Shown one piece after another: positions 1 through 11,639 of a stretch of 64,000 nucleotides of DNA. The notes beneath the pieces were generated by a model. That model was given only the letters and a program-made list of their open reading frames with translations, had not been told where the DNA came from and made no database searches. The stretch's first letter is position 1. Every line of letters begins with the position of its first letter. Source of the DNA: Ascarosepion bandense (lineage: Eukaryota; Mollusca; Cephalopoda; Sepiida; Sepiidae); contig JBBBDQ010000309.1 of NCBI GenBank assembly GCA_037127315.1, positions 186,001 to 250,000 of the forward strand. Reading direction: 5' to 3'. The position numbers and the translations under genes are program-made.

Positions 1-275
1 CCCAAGTATAATCAAACATATACCCTCCTCCATAGAATATAGAATCAGGAAAAAACTGATCCAGTGAAGAAATATTTAACAAACATAAAAGTATTTTTTT
101 TTTATAAGCGTTTCACCCCGAGCAAGGTATGTCACTGCCACTACTGCGCAGGGGGCTACGTAGAGTGGAGAAAGGATGATTAAATATAGGAAATATCAGA
201 GGGTGGGTGATAGGCGGGTAAGGATACCGAGAATGAGGGTTGGGTAGATGAGAGTGTTCTGAGAATAATTGGGAG

Positions 276-1869
276 TTAGTGTGATAGGAGGTGTCTATTG
301 ACTCTACATTTAAACACCTGGAGATTGTAACTGTCGGGAAAGCAGAGTTGTGGAAGGGAGTTCCACAGGCGGAAAGCGCGAGAAAAGAAGCTGTTGGAGT
401 AGAATTTACGGTTACATCTTATTTGTTTAACTTTAAAAGGGTGGGACCTAGTTGCTAATCTAGTATCTCGTGTAAATTCGTGCTTAGGCGGCACCAGTGA
501 TCTAAGCTCATCGGAGCAGTAGCCATGAAAGTACTTGTAGAAGAGGCACAGGGAAGCCACATCACGCCGGTGAGAGAGCGGCTGCAGCCGGTCTGCCAAG
601 TCAGTATCAACCATGTTACAGATCCTCCTTTGTATTTTGTCAAGAAGCCCAAGGAGAGCATCAGGGGCACCCGACCAGATATGGCAGCAATATTCAATAC
701 ACGGGCGGATGGTAGATTTGTATATGTGCAGAATAGATTCAGGTGGGAAAAACTTCCGGGCCCTGCACAGGGAGCCGACTTTCATAGCAGCAGATTTGGC
801 AATGGATTCGATATAGTCATTCCATTTGAGGTCCGCCGAAAGTGTAAGGCCAAGGAGGCGTAGTATTTTACTCTCTGGTAGGCTAGCCTGTCCCATGCTA
901 ATGGGAGGTAGATGCGATTGTCTATGGTGGTTAGTTGATAACAGCTTCGTTTTAGAGGCATTGAAATTTACCAGCCATTTCCTATCCCAGGCCACTACGG
1001 ATTGGAGGTCCCTTTCAAGTACGGCAGCGAGGTTCACTTTGTCGTCCACACCTGGTTTCTGATCGATGCGAGAGTAGATTGTTGTGTCATCGGCTAGAAC
1101 CTTGAGGGACGCCCGCGTTCGTGTGGTAGTTTTGGGAGGCATGCCCATTTAATACCACCTTCAATGTGCGGTTAGAGAGGAAGGACTGGATGAGGTCAAA
1201 CAAATGTCCAGTTATCCCATAGCTTCGCAGTTTGCACAAGAGGCCCGCATGCCAGACCCTGTCGAATGCTTTGGAGATATCCAAGGCAACGGTTCGGGCT
1301 TCACCATTCTTGTCGAGTGCGCGGTATATGTACTCGGTAATGGTCGTTAGCATATCAGCAGTAGACCTGGTGAAGCGAAACCCGTACTGTTTGTCAGAGA
1401 GAAGCCCGTTGGCCATGAGATGCTGAGTCACCTCAGCGTTGATAATGGCTTCGAAAACTTTGCCAAAGATTGGAAGGAGACTAATAGGACGGTAATTGGC
1501 GGGGTCTGAGGGTTCGCCAGAATTCTTAAATATAGGAACTACGCAGGAGGACTTCCAACAGGCAGGAAAGCAGGAAGCAGATAGGCAGAGGTTATAGAGT
1601 TTAGAGAGGACAGAGGAGAGTTCTGGGGCACATTCCTTCAGTACTATGACTGGGATTCCGTCACCGCCGCTCGCTTTGTGTGGGTCAAGTTGTGCAATTA
1701 TCTTGGCGACCAGCGAGGGTGTAATGTGGACGTTATTTAGTTGAGCCTTAGTTCTGGGTGGGAAGTCTGGTGTAGGTATTCCTAACGAGTCCAGTGTCAA
1801 ATTGGTTGAGAATCTACGGGCAAAGCATTCAGCCTTTGTCGGCTGAGTAGGTGAGAACTTCAAACTCAT
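276..1869 (-). pseudogene. LINE reverse transcriptase, frameshifted
   Basis: This reverse transcriptase shows the usual LINE order: KASGGDGIP, NYRPISLLP, LDISKAFDRVW, NAGVPQGS, then ADDTTIYS and a conserved C-terminal tail with FRLWNSLP. Two overlapping frames cover it (1869-1087 and 1148-276). Against the intact copy at 36022-37779, about 74 bp are missing near 1110, exactly between the PQGS block and the ADD catalytic block. That shifts the frame and removes the tyrosine of the YADD box. Elsewhere the two copies differ by only scattered substitutions. The enzyme would normally act on its own LINE RNA at a nicked target. Confidence 0.9.
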
Positions 1870-3022
1870 TGATTAGTGGGGGTATTGAAGTCTTGTTCCT
1901 GCTGAGCACGCTTTTGCAGAGACGCCAGTAATCTTTGGAACCAAACTTAGAGGATGCTATGCGTTGCCTAATTCTGGTAGCAAACGCCCTCTTGGCTTCG
2001 TTCAGCACTTTTTTACACTTGTTCCGTGCTGAGGCGAAAAGGCGCCTGTTTTGGTTCGACGAGCAGCTTCGATAGAGCCGGAAGAAATGGTTCCGGTGGG
2101 CAATGGCGGCCGAGCAAGCGGGTGAGAACCAGGGGGACGAATTTGGTTTTAGTTGGAATTTCCTGACCGGGATAAAAGCATCGATGCCAGCCTTAACCCA
2201 AGAGGAGACTTCGGAGGCACAGTCTTCGACAGGAAGATCGAAGACGTTGTTCCAGGAGACGTCGCAGAGGAAGTCCCTGAACGAGTCCCAGTCGGCTCTT
2301 TGGTAGCAGTATGATATTCTGCTGGTCTGGTTTTCTTGGATAGAGTTAGTGCGGATTGATATGTTTACGGAGACTACGGCGTGGTCAGAGTTTTCGAGGG
2401 GGCAGAGTTGTCTGGTAGTGCAGGAGTCTGGGATGGAGGTAAAGCAAAGGTCGAGTAAAGAGTCCCTTCCGTTAGGGTTTTTAGAGAAACGCGTGGGGAA
2501 GTCCACCACTTGCGTTAGAGCTTGGGTTATTGAAAAGTACATGGTGCGGATCCCAGCAAGGTCGGTGGCTGAGTTTTCAAGCCACTTGGTGTGGTGGGCG
2601 TTAAAATCGCCAAACACAAATATATGGGCAGATGGGTGAGAAGAAATGGCCCTGTCGATATTAGTACCGTACAATCAAGTACCGTACAGTCAGAGGAGGA
2701 GGGGGCGATAGAGGAAGAAGAGATAGCTAACCGAGCTTAGAAGTGAGAGGCGAAAGCACATGAAGGAATGATCAAGGGATTCAAGAGTTGTGACCCTGGC
2801 TAGGGGGAGTTGTTCACTGACATATACACCAAGCCCATGCATATGGACATTGGAGTCCTTCCTGAAGAGAGGAAGGTAACCAGGAACGAACAGCTCTGAA
2901 GAGGGGATAGAAGGGTCAAGGTTAGTCTCACATATAGCTAAGATATCGGGTGAGTTAGTTAGAAGGAATGATTCTACACTATTAAAGTTACTGCGAATAC
3001 CTCGTATATTTGTGAAGGTAAC
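1829..3022 (-). pseudogene. LINE endonuclease domain, broken
   Basis: This is an apurinic-like endonuclease domain that would nick target DNA to prime reverse transcription. Translating the minus strand from about 3022 gives an NIRGIRSNF-type start. An open stretch (2674-1829) then shows GDFNAHHTKW and SDHAVVSV, the two catalytic APE-family signatures, and runs on into the linker before the reverse transcriptase. The N-terminal third is interrupted near 2650-2700, where an AGTACCGTACA-like 11-mer is locally duplicated and a stop appears. The same domain is present at 40048-41271. The family assignment is secure; function is lost. Confidence 0.85.
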
Positions 3023-3039
3023 GCAGATAGGTTACAATA

Positions 3040-4225
3040 AGTCCCTAAAAAAAGTGGCTACAAAAACCAAAACATCAAGTATATAACAAACTATAACCAT
3101 AACAGGAAAAATAGCAATAGAAAAATCATTTGGTACACACTTCCTTTCAACCAAATGGTAAACAAGTTAGGGCAGAAGTTCCTCAACTTAATTAAAAAAT
3201 ACTTCCCCACTAAAAAACACTTCCCGCTAAGTAAAATTTTTAACAAAAAGACACTGAAACTGAGTTATAGTTGCACAAACAACCTCAAAAAAATCACAAC
3301 TAATCATAATAAATATATCTTAAATCAACATGTGGATTGAAATAAAATTAATTACCAAAATAATAAAGAGGACAACAATAAAAACTCATGCAATTGTAGA
3401 AACCCCAACAAATGCCCACTACAAAATAGGTGTAAATTAAATTCAATTGTCTATTAATGCTTATATAACATCAATAGAAAACCCCACGATAAATAAAACG
3501 TATATTGGATCTACAAAGAACATCTTTAAGCAGAGCTGGTACATGCACTTAACTTCATTCAAAAACAACTTATATCGAAACCAAACATCCCTTTCTACAT
3601 ATTTTTGAAAATTAAAAGACACAAAACAAAAACCCAAATTAAAATGGAAAATCCTACACACTATAAAGTACCCCAACAATGGCAAATTATTGAACCGTAG
3701 AAATGAATTGTAAACAGTGCTCTGTAAACATCGAAAATATTTTTCATTAAAATTTAATTAACCAAAAAATACCTCATTCACATAAAATAATCCCCTCCAA
3801 AACGGTAATAAACACCCATGTTTAAACCTCAAAATAAAAAAAAACGAACAACGTATTAATAAAAGAAAATAAAGTCACACAACATTAACAGCAAGTTTAT
3901 TTCATCCACTCATAGATAAAAAGTATCTATTCTTCCTTAAAAAACCTTACATCCCAATATAAAAATTACCCAGACAAAACTAAAAAGTGACCTGTCCAAA
4001 ACTAAGCTACTCAGCACCCCTCTTCTAACCCAAGGCTGTATCACTATGGCTACCTCCCACCACATTCACTTACATATCATATTACTAAAAATAAATCGTT
4101 TTCACCATTTATTTTTCATTTAACCTCATCACCAGAAGAGGGGCAAATGTGTCCCCGAAACGCGAAAATTTTTGTGTAGTGATACTATGCTTTTATAAAC
4201 CATTGTAACAAACATTACAATATAA
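3040..4225 (+). mobile_element. Penelope-like element relic, GIY-YIG end
   Basis: A decayed 3' half of a Penelope-like retroelement. Across shifting frames it reads a KIFNKKTLKLSYSC segment at 3225-3270, a cysteine cluster (CNCR, then CPL and RC) at about 3390-3430, and TYIGSTKN at about 3498-3520, which is the GIY-YIG nuclease core. A downstream motif like LNRRNEL follows. The open 3155-3340 stretch covers the first part. The 3' end carries an AGAAGA-hairpin-CCCCGAAAC motif at 4132-4161. Stops and shifts make it dead. It probably belongs to the same broad family as the reverse transcriptase relic at 54480-55040. Confidence 0.7.
4132..4163 (+). other. PLE terminal hairpin with GAAA (hammerhead-core-like)
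   Basis: AGAAGA is followed by GGGG (4140-4143), a 9-nt loop, CCCC (4153-4156) and GAAAC (4157-4161). It lies at the end of the PLE relic, as in the other PLE-type termini in this window. The match to a hammerhead core is partial, because the leading C-T of CTGANGA reads C-C. Structure is inferred from base pairing only. Confidence 0.5.
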
Positions 4226-4444
4226 AAATCTACGTTTTATCGAGCACTCTTTATAAAAGTAAATGCATAAACAGTGGGTTTAAAACCTACATGTTTCATA
4301 ACTTTCTTACACTATATATATATATAAAAGAGGTCATGGTTGACCCAGCAGACAGATCAAATAAAGTGCTCAATGCGCAATCAAAACAAAAGAACTGAAT
4401 ATGTAAAGCCAACAATATGTCACAAACAAAATACACACCACTTA

Positions 4445-4525
4445 CTTGCTACCTAGGCTTTGACCACACCGATCTCGTCTTGCTTTGCTTGAGGAGACCA
4501 GTGTGGTCAGAACTTAGATAGCAAG
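4445..4525. repeat. Imperfect 25-bp hairpin
   Basis: The arms at 4445-4469 and 4501-4525 match at 21 of 25 positions in inverted orientation, around a 31-nt loop. All four mismatches are transitions, so two would be G-U pairs in RNA. The loop contains a short CCGATCTCGTCT string. It sits inside the PLE terminal inverted repeat. Confidence 0.6.
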
Positions 4526-4531
4526 CACTTG

Positions 4532-4654
4532 AAAGTACAAAAGCTTTGAACAATTCTTATATAATTTGAGTTCCAAAAAGAAAGAAAAAATACACGAACA
4601 CATGAAAAATTATTTAAAAAACTTAAGGATAATACCTTGTCTGTCATTTTTAAT
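4532..4654 (+). repeat. Dispersed repeat, copy 1
   Basis: About 120 bp, with landmarks AAAGTACAAAAGCTTTG and TACCTTGTCTGTCATTTTTAA, recurs in the same orientation at 58592-58713. In both places it lies near Penelope-like sequence, so it is likely part of a PLE terminal repeat. Confidence 0.65.
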
Positions 4655-4658
4655 GAAA

Positions 4659-4661
<3 letters not shown>

Positions 4662-4716
<55 letters not shown>
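4662..4716. repeat. (TA)n microsatellite
   Basis: An uninterrupted TA dinucleotide tract of about 55 bp. Confidence 0.95.
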
Positions 4717-4719
<3 letters not shown>

Positions 4720-4776
4720 TAATAGTTGTTACAATGGTTTATAAATTCATATTATCACTACATAAAAATTTTCGTG

Positions 4777-5104
4777 TTTTTTTTATAAACAATTTTATGT
4801 ACCAGTTTACTTTATTTTGATATTTCGTCAAATATTATTTTCCTTAAGTGACTTATTATTATATGCATGTTATTTCATTTAGAGTTTCTATATTCTAATG
4901 TGAACATTTTGCAATGTCTACATATGACATTTATCTCATTGCGTTATTTAATAAATTTTTATTCTTAAGTGATTTGATAATATATAGCTTTTTGTATAGA
5001 CATAATGAACATGATACAATTAATTCATAATAAGCTCTAAAATATTTATAATAAAATAAATGCTGGGGTACTCAAAATAGTAAAACCTTGAGTCCTCTTA
5101 ACCT

Positions 5105-5147
<43 letters not shown>

Positions 5148-6945
5148 GCTGCTATAGGACTGTATTGTATGTGGTTGCTATTGGTCACTAGTTTGTAGCA
5201 GGAGAAATTGCAATTTATTACTGATGCAGAGGAAAACTTTTAAAGTAGGTACCTCCAGTAGTAATTTTCAATACCTAAGGTTTAACTTGAAATTAATTTT
5301 TATTTCAGCAGATGTCATTCTTCAACTGTTTTATTAAGTCGATGACTTTAAAAAATATAGAGGAATTTTACTTGGAATGATCAATATTATTGATGTACTT
5401 CAAATGATGTTGTCAGCTACAAAATTAATTCTGTTATCAGTGTCTTTTAATTCTATATATATCTAAACTATGATAGATGTAAGTAATTGTTTATTTTTCA
5501 GATAACTAATAAACTATTTTTCAGATAACAAATAAAGTGTGACGCATTGCTCTATTTTTGTGGAACACTAAGTGAGAACTAAAACCATATTGTGAGAATA
5601 GTTCACTAAGCACTACACTGCATGTAAACTTTGGGATGAGCATGAAGAATACAATGTATATTATCTCAAGAATATTCTCAACTATGTCTTAACTGAACTT
5701 CTTTCTCTCAGATCGAGAAAACAGTGTGTAGATTTTTACTTCTATCTTTGATCAAAACAAAATTTTCCTAACTCCTTGTAATTTATGACAGAAGAAAAAT
5801 TCTCTGCTGTACATTTCATAAACTGAATTGTATTTTTTCTGGAATACATTATAATTTTTACTGTTTATCTGGGTTATTTGAATTCATAAACTATGGAACA
5901 AGTTTACTATACCAATAATAAACAGTTGATCTTTAGATTAAAAGTAAAGTTTTTATTTTTACTCCCAGTATCTTATGAATAATTTTTCTGAATAAAAATA
6001 GTATTACATCCCTATTTTATGATCAATATGTCACATGTATTCTTAAATAAAAATGCAATAAGTTTACTCAAGAAAATATATAATAAAGAACAAAATGAGT
6101 GATAGATAAAATAAAATGACTTTTCTGAATCATTTTCAGATAAGTGAAATCACTGTGAAATATATCTTTGGTACCTCTGTGGAGAATAGGAAAATTGAAT
6201 AGTTCTAAAAAGAAATAGAATAAAGTAGCATCTCTTCAAGTGAAACAATTAAAAAAACATCAAAGTTTTTTTTTTAATTCGGTCAGTTTGCATGTATTTA
6301 AAGCTTGGGTTGAAATGCCCCCCCACCACAACCCACAAGAAATTAAAAAATCAAAATTTTTGGCTAAGTACTCTACAACATATTTTCAGAGAGTAAAACC
6401 TTTCTTTTCTGCTGAGTATGCAGAAGAATTTAATGTCTTCTTTCCTGATTCCAAATTTGAAAGATTGCAATTTTTGTTTTGTAATAAATAATAAACTAGG
6501 CTTAGAGTTATGTCTATGTGAAATGACATGTCCTTTAGTATATGTCTGATGCTTGTGAGATGGATATGCTAAGTTGTGCAACTTCATTGACCTGCCTGGA
6601 TAATGTTGAGATTCTAGAAACAGGTGAGTGGTTTTTGTTTTGTTTGGCGGAAATGAAAACATTCACATGATATGAAGCAATAGGCTTAAAAATAGGTAGA
6701 AAATAAAAGATAAGTAGCAATAACACTTTGGTTTATTCTACTTTCTCTCTGTATATTGACAGGTAATTCCTTTGGAGAATTTAGAGTTTGAATTGTTGCT
6801 GTTGGTATATTGATCCATAAACTGATATTGAATGATGGAAGACAACAACAAACTAAACAAAGGTTTGAGTAAAATAAATATATTGCCAAGATTATTTTTC
6901 TTAAAGGAAATTCATAAACATAAGGCAAAAGATAACTATGCAAGC
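4777..6945. other. Anonymous AT-rich DNA
   Basis: I see no gene here. It contains a (TA)n tract at about 5107-5142 and a short duplication of a TTTTTCAGATAAC-like string near 5495-5530. Open frames at 6240-6491 and on the other strand have no recognisable domain and AT-driven composition. Confidence 0.6.
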
Positions 6946-6949
6946 TCAT

Positions 6950-7230
6950 ATAGAGGGTGAAAATAGCTTGTTTTGAGAAGGACAGTTTTGTTATCGCTGG
7001 AGTGAGTTGTCCTGAAAAGGGCAGTTTTGTGAATGCAGAAGAATGTTGTCCAGAAAAGGACAGTTTATTACATATAAATGCTGCGGGTGAGGATGGATGG
7101 AGTGGGAGGCCAGTTGGAGCTAGTTGGAGTGGCATAAGCTGGATGCCTACTGGAGATGGTCACAGCAACAGCAGATGGTAAGCTGAATGATGATGACTGG
7201 CTAAATAGAACTGCTGCTGATGGCTGTAGC
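6950..7230. repeat. Short-repeat block with GTCCTGAAAAGGACAG motif
   Basis: Imperfect tandem copies of a ~35-bp unit around GTCCTGAAAAGGACAGTTT occupy 6970-7070, followed by GGA/CTG-rich sequence. The same motif block occurs in inverted orientation at about 13400-13510. A TATAAAAG string at about 7241 precedes the satellite to the right. No coding function is apparent. Confidence 0.6.
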
Positions 7231-7249
7231 TGCAGGCTAACTATAAAAG

Positions 7250-8690
7250 TGTAGTATCTGGAACAGATACTATACTTTGATCCTTGTTATCTTGATCACA
7301 AAACACCTGGGTATTTACTCACTGCCCCCTGTAAGGCAATATGTGACACAAGGTCAGTTTTTTTAATGAGAGGAACCCTAGCGTGTACACTCAGGTCAAT
7401 GGTCAAAATTTACCCAACCCCCGTATACGCAGGATCAGGCACAAGCTTGTCTTAGATTGTCTGTGGCATGGAGATTACTGGGTTTTTATTCATGCCCTAT
7501 CCCGGCTCACTGAGGCAGGATGCGACCCAACGTCACATACTTAATGTGAGGAGACCACACTGAAGCTAAAGGACAAAATTTACCCAGTTCCCGCATATAC
7601 AAGGTTAGTCACTAACCTAGTCTTAACATGGCCTGTGGTAGAGACTCTTGAGTATTTACTAAAGCGGAATACTAAAGGTCAGTTTTTTAACACGAGGAGC
7701 ACGAACGCGTACACTCAAGTCAAGTGTAAAAATTTTCCCAGCCATTACATACTCAGTATCAGACATTGCTTGTCTTAGCATAGTCTGTAACATGGAGACG
7801 CCTTGGTATTTACCTATTCCCCCTACTGAGGCGGGATGGGACAAGAGTCAATTTTTTAACGTGGGGAACCCAAGCGCGTGCACTCGGATTAAAGATGAAA
7901 ATTTATCCAGACACTTAATAAGTGGTATCGGGTGCTATGGACGGTCTTTGAATGGTCTTTGACAGGGGAACGTCTGGGTATTTACCCATGCCTTCAAACC
8001 AAACTTTAGTAATTTAAAATGGGGAACCCAAGCGTGTACACTCGGATCAAGTGTTGAACTTTTCCCATCCATCACATATGCGGTATCGGGCACTATGCTT
8101 GTCATGGCCTGTGACGTGCAGACACCCTGGTTCATTCACTGAGGCGGGTTGTGGCACACGGTCATTTTTTCAGTGTGTGTAACCCGATCGCCAGCAGTCG
8201 GTTCTGAAGCAATATTTACCTAGTCGTCGTATAAGCGTAGTAACATTTGGGTATTTTCATTTGCATCCTCACCCGAGTGAAGCGGGGTGCGACAAGGTCA
8301 GTTATTTAACATGGTGAACCTAGGCGCGTGCACTCCAGTCATTGGTCAAAATTTACCCACCCAGTGCATACGAGCACTGAGCTTATTTTAGCTGGCCAGT
8401 GGCGTAGAGACTCCTAGGGATTCATCCATGCCCTACCGACTGAGGAGAGATGCGACACAAAGTCACTTATTTAACGTGGGACCCGAGTGAGTACTCTTGA
8501 GTCAAGGGCAAAAATTTGCCAACTGCCCGCATAAGCCGTATCAGGCATTAAGTTTGTATTAGCTAGTATGTGGCGTGAAAACGTCTGGGTATTTACCCCA
8601 GCTTCAACTGAGGCGGGATGCGACACCTGGTCATTTTTTTTTTTTTTATCGAGCGTGTACACTCGGGTCAAGTGTCAAAATTTATCTTGT
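7250..8690 (+). repeat. Degenerate ~165-bp tandem satellite, ~9 units
   Basis: Recurring blocks define the unit: a GAGGCGGGATGCGAC-like string, GGTCA followed by a T-run and AACGTGGGGAACCCAAGCG, then CACTCGGRTCAA, TCAAAATTTACCCA, a GTATCGGGCA string and CTTGTCTTAG. Starts of the GGTCA-T-run block fall near 7358, 7530, 7675, 7845, 8005, 8160, 8295, 8461 and 8628, a spacing of roughly 135-172 bp. Units are well diverged. A single inverted unit lies at 12848-12998. The array abuts the 5' end of a gypsy relic. Confidence 0.85.
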
Positions 8691-8857
8691 GGAGTAAAAA
8701 ACACATCCCGGTGACACAAATGAACTAATCTTAAATAAAGAACTCTAGTGAGTTTTAAAACCATTGGAGTCAGTCCAGAGTATTTATTATAGACGCTACA
8801 GCGAGTACCTAAGCAAGACTTTACATTATAACCGCTAGAAAACAAGTTACAACATTA
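8690..8857 (+). repeat. Putative 5' LTR remnant of old gypsy element
   Basis: This segment, from an ACATCCCGGTGACACAAATGAAC-like start through AATAAAGAAC, matches 12515-12565, and its next ~40 bp match 12704-12745. It lies directly upstream of a gag-like start (ATGGATCC at 8862). That position fits an LTR, but the boundaries and primer site are not clear. Confidence 0.45.
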
Positions 8858-8861
8858 GCGA

Positions 8862-10845
8862 CATGGATCCAAATTCATACGAGTTGTAACAGGAGTTACG
8901 TGAACATCTAAACTCATACTGAGTATAAAATGTAAGAAAAATACTTGTTGCTTCGGCACACAGGATACCAGTGACGACGATAATTTGAACAATTTTTTTT
9001 CTGTTTGCGGAGAAAAAAAGAGAAAACACTAATTCTTCAAATATGGAGGAAACATTGGCTTCTGTGATAAAAAAAAAATCAACAATAGAAATAGCAACAG
9101 TTGTTAGAACTGCAGAAACAACAAATGTTGATGGAAATAATTCCGAAGGTAACAGAAAGGTCTTTTACTCCCAAATGCCATATCTGAATTTACATACAAT
9201 ATAGATAATGGGCTTAACTTCTCTGCGTATTTTCAAAGATACGAACAAATTTTCAAAGAAGAATGCAGTGACAGATGAGAGAAAAATGTGACTTTTGCAA
9301 AAAAGTTAGCATCAGTAGAACATGAAAAATACTGTAACGTCTTACAACCAAAAAAAAAAAAAACACGAGAAATTTGTTTTGAAGAAGTAGTGCATATTTT
9401 GTTAAAAAAACTATTAGCGACAAAAGAACTTTACTTAACACTCGTTAGAAATATATGAATACAACAAAAAAAAAAGCCGAAAATTTGGTCACATATTCTA
9501 GAATCGTTAACAAGAAATGTGAAATATTCAGACTAAACGAACTGACTCCTGATATGTTTCAAGGTGAACATTTTTAGTTTAAGGGTTAACGCCGAAAAAA
9601 AATATGCAAAATCCGGGCAATAATTTTGACGAAACTCTAACAGAATAATAAACTTACATTGCAGGAAATATCAGGCGAATATCAGAAAATCTTAAGTTTG
9701 TGCCGCGATGCCGAAAAATTCACGATATAAAAATGTACCTGTGTACAAGCGACAGAAAAAAAGAGAATAAATCCATGTTTCAAATGTGGAAAGTTACATC
9801 TCGAAGTAAAAGAAATAGAAATGCTACGACTGTGGTAAAGGAGAACATATAAAGTCACATGACAAAACTAAACCAAGAAAAATTCTCTTAGAAAAAAATT
9901 TATACACAGCATTGCGACGGAAAAAAATAATCACAGAAAAGAAGAGAAAATATGTTTCTGTGAAAATAAATGTGGACTAGAAAATGCTACTAGACACTGG
10001 TAGTGATATTACAATAATCAGTGAAACCACATAGAAAGAAATTGAAAAGTCTATATCAAGGACTTTGAAAGTCGCGAGTAGTATCTCAGGTGAAAAATTA
10101 TTATTTTTTAGAGAAATTAGTTGTAATGTCTCATTCCGTAATAAGTGTGTAAAAGCTAAGGCTTATGTCTTAAATATACAATGAACTTATTCGGTACTGA
10201 CAGGATGGAATTATTTGAGCTTTGGAATTTAACTATAAAAGTTTATTGCAAAAACGTAAGCGGACAAGAGACCACTTTAAATAAAGAGGTGAAAATTTAA
10301 AGGAAAAATTGAAAAAAAAATTCCGGATGTTATGTCGAACGAGTTGGTCGGTGTTCCAAATTCAAAGCAAAATGTCAAGTGAAAAAAAGGTTTGACACCA
10401 GTATTTAAGCCAAAACAGATTGTATAATTCACAACATTGGATCAAGTCCACAAAGAATTAGACAGACTTGAAAAATTAGGTGTAATTGAATTAAAACAAT
10501 TGGCAAAATTAGCTGTGTATGTAAATGAAAAAAATAATAAAATTCGTGTCTGTGCTGATTTTAAAGGATTAAACAAGTGTTTGGAATCTCATAAAAACAC
10601 ATAACTAAGTCCTGTGGAAAATTTTACAAATTTAAATGGTGGGAATATTTTTTTCGAAGCTTGATCTTTCTTAAAAGTATTTATAAATACAGGTTGAAGG
10701 TGAATGTTCAGCGTTAAGAACTATAAATGGACTGTGTAATTTCAACCGACTTCCTTTTGGTATAAAAGTAGCTCCAGCTATATTTCAACAAGCTATCGAT
10801 GTCATGCTTGCAGACTGTGATTTCGCAGTGCCTTATTTTGGGTAC
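8862..10845 (+). pseudogene. Old Ty3/gypsy gag-pol relic
   Basis: A heavily decayed gag-pol gene. A possible gag start is the ATG at 8862 (MDPNSYEL, then a stop). Two zinc-knuckle pieces (CFKCGK and CYDCGKGEH) lie at about 9776-9850. An aspartic protease site, LLDTGSD, is at 9987-10007. The N-terminal reverse transcriptase follows, with a VCADFKGLN-like block at about 10550 and FNRLPFGIKVAP at about 10740-10775. The sequence breaks at about 10845, where a minus-strand PLE fragment begins, before the YxDD box. Many frameshifts are present. A sister copy lies at 26840-33540. Confidence 0.85.
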
Positions 10846-11565
10846 ACTTTTTACATTATTCAGATTATTGTCCTCATCTTTGTTGCCATTTGTACGACGT
10901 TTCAGTCGTTGTACACTCTAGCCTTCATCAGGTCGAATAGGAATTTCGAACCGAACCCTTTATTACGATCACTGGGATATATCATTCTCATTCCTTCGTG
11001 CAAAGCCTCTTTGGTAGTAATGAGTTATCTGTCTTTAACCTGACTAAGTTACTTGTTCATCACTGCTGTAGCCTGAACTTACAACTCTTTGGGTCAAGTC
11101 ACTGGAACTAACCAACGTCTATGTGTCTTTAAGAACAGCTAAATTTATGGGACTTATATACCTAATATTCAGTGACAATTTTTTACCAGAGTTCATATTG
11201 CACTTTTTTGATGTTAATGGTTTTCTCTAGTATTTTTTGGTGTTAAAGGTTTTCTCTTGTAATTTATTTATCGTAATTTTTGACACTAATGATTTCCTCT
11301 GGCACTCCGTACTATTGGTTCCCATATTGTATTCATCTCTATGCTTGGTCGGCTTAGGAGATTTTAGTGACCTAGCATATGTGCTGATTCCTTAAGTTTA
11401 AGTAGTTTCCAGTGGCGTTCTCTATCTATTATTTCAACTTCATCCCATAGGAGGTGGTGATCCCCTATCTCTATCCATATGTGGCCAGCTACGCCTGATT
11501 TTTCTATCTCCTCTCGTGTTACGATCTTTCGGGGTTTCTGAGAACACCGAGAGGACGCTGAGAGA
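10846..11565 (-). mobile_element. Penelope-like element fragment
   Basis: Minus-strand fragment inserted in the gypsy relic. The upstream part (about 11565-11364) encodes the C-terminal flank of a GIY-YIG nuclease, with VAGHIWIEIGDHHLLW and ESAHMLGH. The downstream part (11160-10846) is a 3' terminal sequence shared with 52010-52395 and, in part, with 12566-12696. The terminus contains CTGATGA, a hairpin region and GAAAC (10933-10899). The reverse transcriptase part is missing. Confidence 0.7.
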
Positions 11566-11639
11566 ACGCAGAGAAGAGAGAGAAGATAACTCCCGCTAGT
11601 CAACTCCCACCTATGTGCATGATTCCCTCTGACTACCAC

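Larger units (their letters stand above)
93..3030 (-). mobile_element. Jockey/CR1-like LINE, 5'-truncated copy
   Basis: A non-LTR retrotransposon lies on the minus strand. Its A-tail shows as the T-run at about 95-104, directly followed by a 3' UTR end that recurs at 37860-37930, 47650-47712 and 53619-53680. The body encodes an APE-type endonuclease followed by reverse transcriptase. The left 1.9 kb is nearly identical to the plus-strand copy at 36022-37930, so the family was active recently. The recognisable endonuclease starts at about 3022, with nothing LINE-like beyond about 3030, so the 5' end is truncated. The clade (Jockey/CR1 group) is inferred from motif style only. Confidence 0.88.
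4161..4776. repeat. Inverted ~60-bp repeat around PLE terminus
   Basis: About 60 bp at 4161-4221, beginning CGCGAAAATTTTTGTG, recurs in inverted orientation at 4716-4776 with roughly ten mismatches. The arms enclose ~500 bp holding a second hairpin (4445-4525), a dispersed repeat (4532-4654) and a (TA)n tract. Penelope-like elements are known for inverted or tandem terminal repeats, so this is probably one such terminus. Confidence 0.6.

Noticed and set aside
4470..4500. CCGATCTCGTCT string resembling part of 5S rRNA
   Set aside because: Only 12 bases match; the surrounding sequence does not fold or align as 5S rRNA or a 5S-derived SINE.
6970..7070. CRISPR-like array of short repeats
   Set aside because: Units are contiguous and degenerate without spacers, and the genome is eukaryotic.
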